Part shown: piece by piece, positions 14,801 through 16,488 of the stretch
How positions within the stretch are numbered: the stretch's first letter is position 1
Layout of the letters: the number at the start of each line of letters is the position of its first letter
Source: Treponema sp. UBA792
Lineage (GTDB): Bacteria; Spirochaetota; Spirochaetia; Treponematales; Treponemataceae
Reading direction: 5' to 3'
DNA length: 16,488 nucleotides
Assembly: GCA_002296965.1 (NCBI GenBank)
Contig: DBIW01000044.1
Location: forward strand, 1,513-18,000
Position numbers and translations under genes: made by a program
The notes under the pieces: model-generated
Database searches by the model: none
What the model saw: the letters and a program-made list of their open reading frames with translations, nothing else
Told to the model about the DNA's origin: nothing

Positions 14801-15373
14801 ATCTGTATGTCTAATGCGGAAACTGGCATTATTGAAAATTGCCTTTTTAGCGGAAGTATAACAATGAATGCAAAATGTTCCAACGGTGGAGATAATCAAA
14901 AGTCAGCTGGAATTTGTCCAAGGAATAATGGAATTATAAAAAATTGTGTAAGCAATGGTTCTATTACAACTGAAGCAGAAACAGATCAAAATCTGCCAGA
15001 TGCAATATTAAATAATATATCTGGTGCTATTTCCGTATATACAGAAGGTTTTATAGAAAATTGTTATTGGTTAAAAAATAATATAAAAAGTGGAAGTTCG
15101 AGTAAAAATAGAATTGCATATACAAAGAGTACTTATAAAAAACTAACTTGCATTCCAGACCCGTCAAGAATCACTGGCTGCGGCTACTTTGAAACAGACA
15201 GTCCGTCCGCTTCTGTTACTGCCGGCACAACATCAGAATGTAAAAGCGCGCAGACACTTGCGTACAGCGGAACTCTGATTCAAATGCTGAATGCCTATGT
15301 TTCCGCAAGTTCTGATTCTGGGCTTAAGAAATGGAAGGCAGATTCTTCCGGAAATTTAACTCTTGATTTTTAG
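11822..15373 (+). CDS. Large lipoprotein with Pmp-like beta-helix and GLUG-like C-terminal domain
   Basis: From 11822 this is an 1183-aa lipoprotein. The first 16 residues are a compact type II signal peptide ending in LGGC. Residues 30-280 match the N-terminal domain of the downstream lipoprotein. Residues 390-615 form a right-handed beta-helix with repeated GGG(I/A/M) and (F/I)(T/S)GN motifs, like chlamydial Pmp repeats; one turn pair repeats exactly 84 bases apart (13336-13350 and 13420-13434). An Ig-like domain follows (about 740-830), then a GLUG-like domain (about 840-1110; GTFDGQGHSLSF, repeated xIxNC). In-frame starts at 11714 and 11726 would add 32-36 residues before the signal peptide, which is unusual for lipoproteins; the 11726 ATG has GGAG only 3 nt away. 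I prefer 11822 for its signal peptide and ATGA coupling. The GLUG-like part is coded by AT-rich DNA. Surface exposure is inferred. Confidence 0.8.
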   Translation: MKALPLVLLAVILGGCGNMFGGKEHGGASAEYAIKGTFLADGAVPGIYSADCSGAGAERSAVAVYPEAGAMSYAVKAVSVTEPSSVYTAEVSGNSFSVKLTEGAWTVTAEGFSSGKLVMRGTASASVSAERPVADGITVELSPVSEGSGSVSLALNAGDTSGIASVDAELTASGKTDPLCSERLEFQNGHAEFRKTDVPSGAYTLRLNFYSSEDASGNKILLYAAEEKVNVFDNLVTDTWQGSSAYFTDDGKFTVTKELVDRFSMTTFFVQGGDGTYSPVSAASDSNRGTYFAPLATVQAAVDRIGQLNDGATEYKIYVDGTVTDSSDGSYTAGNNYSLINIAPASAMKIALAAWKTGARIDAGRDSSKTGRVLYAGGTGLSLTLSGLEFTGGYAYISGDGGKGGGIFVASGAEVLIDGCKITGNTSKNSGGGIYSKGNLTVTGGTEISGNRSASSGGGICFADGTLSVRGEAQSHVVISGNTAESDGGGGISAAETGIKLSFVDFTGNSAGTKGGGMAVNGGKDIAEFRDVSFTGNSAEDGGGAHFQNSCFTGGFASTSVTVRENKAGSAGAGLFISSGGDYTSLSFDGIEVSGNTAKNPGDQIKGTGIYIEKGEKNCTLALDGASEIDGIYTACKEESGKKVYPSLKIGADFSAVLPIRVVLDKNPADADIAAPTVILQPSDGTLSWTDCSGFLIDNTAPGGTRLWCIKPSSDGKSGILALSGAAVTAGYSQPEYTLTLSPALFSSAKTDNKISLAVTESDGNAVTPDSVEFALYQNKNKVAVLQGGLLPSWIPAGNYTVIAAAKIGGYSYDVEKNIIISENIAISFLTSAPSASDFPKITASSSQELVTLCSWVNSGSDFEGITITLVDDIDLTDCTDWQPIGFVSESENRPFKGTFDGQGHSLSFDIGNIDSSNRFRKIGVFYKNDGVIENLVISQYLQDGKTLIIYGNSSQYAYSNAGGGICIENSGIVRNCINKSSIIASTFSDIGGICMSNAETGIIENCLFSGSITMNAKCSNGGDNQKSAGICPRNNGIIKNCVSNGSITTEAETDQNLPDAILNNISGAISVYTEGFIENCYWLKNNIKSGSSSKNRIAYTKSTYKKLTCIPDPSRITGCGYFETDSPSASVTAGTTSECKSAQTLAYSGTLIQMLNAYVSASSDSGLKKWKADSSGNLTLDF
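13129..13158 (+). repeat. 30-bp exact repeat, copy 2
   Basis: Identical to 10894-10923 in the preceding lipoprotein gene and in the same reading frame, inside the first clear turns of the Pmp-like beta-helix. It is a likely site for recombination or a trace of gene conversion between the two surface-protein genes. Confidence 0.85.
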
Positions 15374-15380
15374 AACCGGA

Positions 15381-15548
15381 TTTTTAAGAGAGAGTGTAAT
15401 AAAAACTTTGCCTGAGATAGCGTCAAAGTTTTTATTCACAAGTTTGCGTTGCAAACTTTCTTATCAACTGCCCATTCTCATTTCATTGCGAATGGGCATA
15501 AAAAGTCAAATCGAAAATTGAAATTTTCTCGTTGACTTTTTAAGAGAG
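15381..15548. repeat. Hairpin cluster flanked by a 12-bp direct repeat
   Basis: The direct repeat TTTTTAAGAGAG occurs at 15381-15392 and 15537-15548. Between the copies lie four separate inverted repeats: 15398-15436 (13-bp arms), 15440-15458 (AAGTTTGC/GCAAACTT, 3-nt loop), 15469-15498 (TGCCCATTC/GAATGGGCA) and 15500-15541 (AAAAAGTCAA/TTGACTTTTT with an inner GAAAATT/AATTTTC pair). All arms are perfect. No ORF of note crosses the region. The last hairpin ends in a T run that merges into the ribosome site of the next gene, so it may regulate that gene, or the whole block may be a small non-coding repeat element. Confidence 0.65.
15398..15436. terminator. 13-bp inverted repeat after the lipoprotein gene, probable terminator
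   Basis: AATAAAAACTTTG (15398-15410) pairs perfectly with CAAAGTTTTTATT (15424-15436) across a 13-nt loop, 25 bases after the stop codon. As with the hairpin at 11660, A-rich and T-rich arms could act in both directions. It is the first of four successive hairpins in this intergenic region. Confidence 0.55.
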
Positions 15549-15554
15549 GAAAAC

Positions 15555-16488
15555 ATGAACAGAAATGCAAATATGATATTTGGCGTTGTCGCGGCGGCGG
15601 CACTGATTCTTTCGGGCTGCATCAACAATGTTGACACGGAGACCGGCGGAAATTCAACTGTGCCTGACGGAAAGTGCTCGCTGACAGTTGATTCCGGTCT
15701 TTCTGCGCGCGCCGCATTTCCCTCCTCGTTGGCCGGTGACATGGTATATGCCGCGGAAATCTCGTATTCGTCTTCCGGCGCGGAAAAGTGGCTCGGAGCC
15801 GACTCCGTGGAGAATTCTCCTGCCGTCCTGAAGAATTCCCCATCCGCTTCCGGCGAAATCCGTTTTGTATTCTGCGTTCCGGAGGAATCCGCGGAATACA
15901 CAATCACCGTGTTTGCCTGTCCGTCCGGAACTTCCGTCGCTTCCGCCGCTGATGTTGAAAATGCGGCTGCGGCTTCTGGACGTGCCGAATTCAGTCTTGA
16001 AGCCGGACAAAAGGCGCTGGAGACTCCGGTAAAAGTCTCTCTTTCGCCGACCTCGAATGTGTCTGGAACAGGCTCTGTGAATCTTCCTCTTTCTTTTGAT
16101 TCTGCGCTTGGAATTGTGGCTGCCAAGGTCAATGTCACAAAAGACGGTGTTTCCGATTCCAGTGGAAACAACTACGGATTTGAAATCTCGGTTTCCGGAA
16201 GTGCAGCCATGCTTTCTGCTGAAAACGCGCCTGCCGGAACATATCTTGCAATAATGAAATTCTACAAAAGCACAACAGATTTTTCTTCCGTAAATGAGGT
16301 TGCGGTGAATTTTGCAGTTCAGCAAATTTCCGTTTATTCTGGAATGACGAGCGACTGCTGGTTTGTTGACGGAAAAAAAATTGGAACAACAGGAGCGGAC
16401 GGAGTTTTCACGCCTTCCGCCTTGGAGCTTACAAAATACGACTTTACGGAGCTTTATGTGCTTGGCTCGGATGCGGCTTCTGGCGAAA
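15555..16488 (+). CDS. Lipoprotein, paralogue of the preceding one (partial, runs off window)
   Basis: The frame stays open for 311 codons to the window end. Residues 1-21 form a type II signal peptide ending in the lipobox LSGC (C22). The start at 15555 is supported by AGAGAGG at 15543-15549. Residues 45-300 align with the N-terminal domain of the preceding lipoprotein: both contain a V-x-L-S-P-x-S stretch followed by GSVxLxL, then GIV/GIA, PAGTY/PSGAY with a following FY, and a final SDCW/TDTW segment leading to DG-FT. The region after this corresponds to the point where the beta-helix begins in the paralogue, so a repeat domain downstream of the window is expected. No confident promoter is visible between the two genes. 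Function unknown; surface lipoprotein by inference. Confidence 0.85.
   Translation, partial: MNRNANMIFGVVAAAALILSGCINNVDTETGGNSTVPDGKCSLTVDSGLSARAAFPSSLAGDMVYAAEISYSSSGAEKWLGADSVENSPAVLKNSPSASGEIRFVFCVPEESAEYTITVFACPSGTSVASAADVENAAAASGRAEFSLEAGQKALETPVKVSLSPTSNVSGTGSVNLPLSFDSALGIVAAKVNVTKDGVSDSSGNNYGFEISVSGSAAMLSAENAPAGTYLAIMKFYKSTTDFSSVNEVAVNFAVQQISVYSGMTSDCWFVDGKKIGTTGADGVFTPSALELTKYDFTELYVLGSDAASGE

Noticed and set aside
14285..15155. AT-rich block as an inserted IS element or prophage fragment
   Set aside because: It is in frame with the lipoprotein, contains no transposase or integrase motif, and encodes a recognisable GLUG-like repeat domain.
15532..15560. TTGACT at 15532-15537 as a -35 element for the last lipoprotein
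   Set aside because: It is the right arm of a perfect hairpin, and a -10 element at 17 bp would fall on the start codon with no TATAAT-like sequence there.
15506..16171. Minus-strand open frames (221 and 223 codons) opposite the partial lipoprotein
   Set aside because: The + strand frame has a signal peptide with lipobox, a ribosome site and clear similarity to the neighbouring gene. The reverse frames have none of these.

Overview
The window looks like chromosomal DNA from a treponeme-type spirochaete. This is inferred from gene content, not from a marker gene: a diderm envelope with several lipoproteins, a FecR-domain protein beside a class III adenylate cyclase, a Fn3-like/IPT-like outer-membrane barrel protein, and Pmp-like and GLUG-like surface repeats. 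All recognised genes are on the + strand. I see no rRNA, tRNA, CRISPR array, integrase or transposase.

Region 1 (1-3372) is a compact metal-homeostasis cluster. After the possible last codons of an upstream gene come a promoter-like site, a terminator-like hairpin and a perfect 18-bp operator-like palindrome (146-163). Then follow (i) a small membrane protein joining a FeoB-associated-like Cys-rich segment to a CXXC heavy-metal-associated (HMA) domain, (ii) a 69-aa membrane protein with an acidic tail (DUF6110-like, built like mycobacterial PacL/DUF1490 proteins), (iii) a P1B-type ATPase with an HMA_2-like N-terminus and SCA instead of CPC in its metal-site helix, and (iv) a separate small HMA_2-like protein. 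The last three are 6 nt apart or overlapping, with their own promoter-like site at 648-677.

Region 2 (3411-11623) looks like one signalling and envelope operon. A sigma70-like promoter ends so close to the cyclase ATG that the message may be leaderless. The cyclase (sensor, HAMP, catalytic domain) overlaps a 948-aa FecR protein with seven Fn3-like modules. That gene overlaps a secreted protein that carries one more module of the same kind, an IPT/TIG-like domain and a C-terminal beta-barrel. A beta-helix lipoprotein follows 20 nt later. A plausible reading is that the cyclase senses the periplasm while FecR, barrel and lipoprotein form an envelope assembly.

Region 3 (11624-16488) holds two paralogous large lipoproteins. 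The first is preceded by a hairpin and by a 31-codon upstream ORF whose stop overlaps the likely true start as ATGA. It contains a Pmp-like beta-helix and then a GLUG-like domain coded by strikingly AT-rich DNA (about 14285-15155), which suggests domain replacement. A 142-bp series of four hairpins flanked by a 12-bp direct repeat separates it from the second lipoprotein, which runs off the window.
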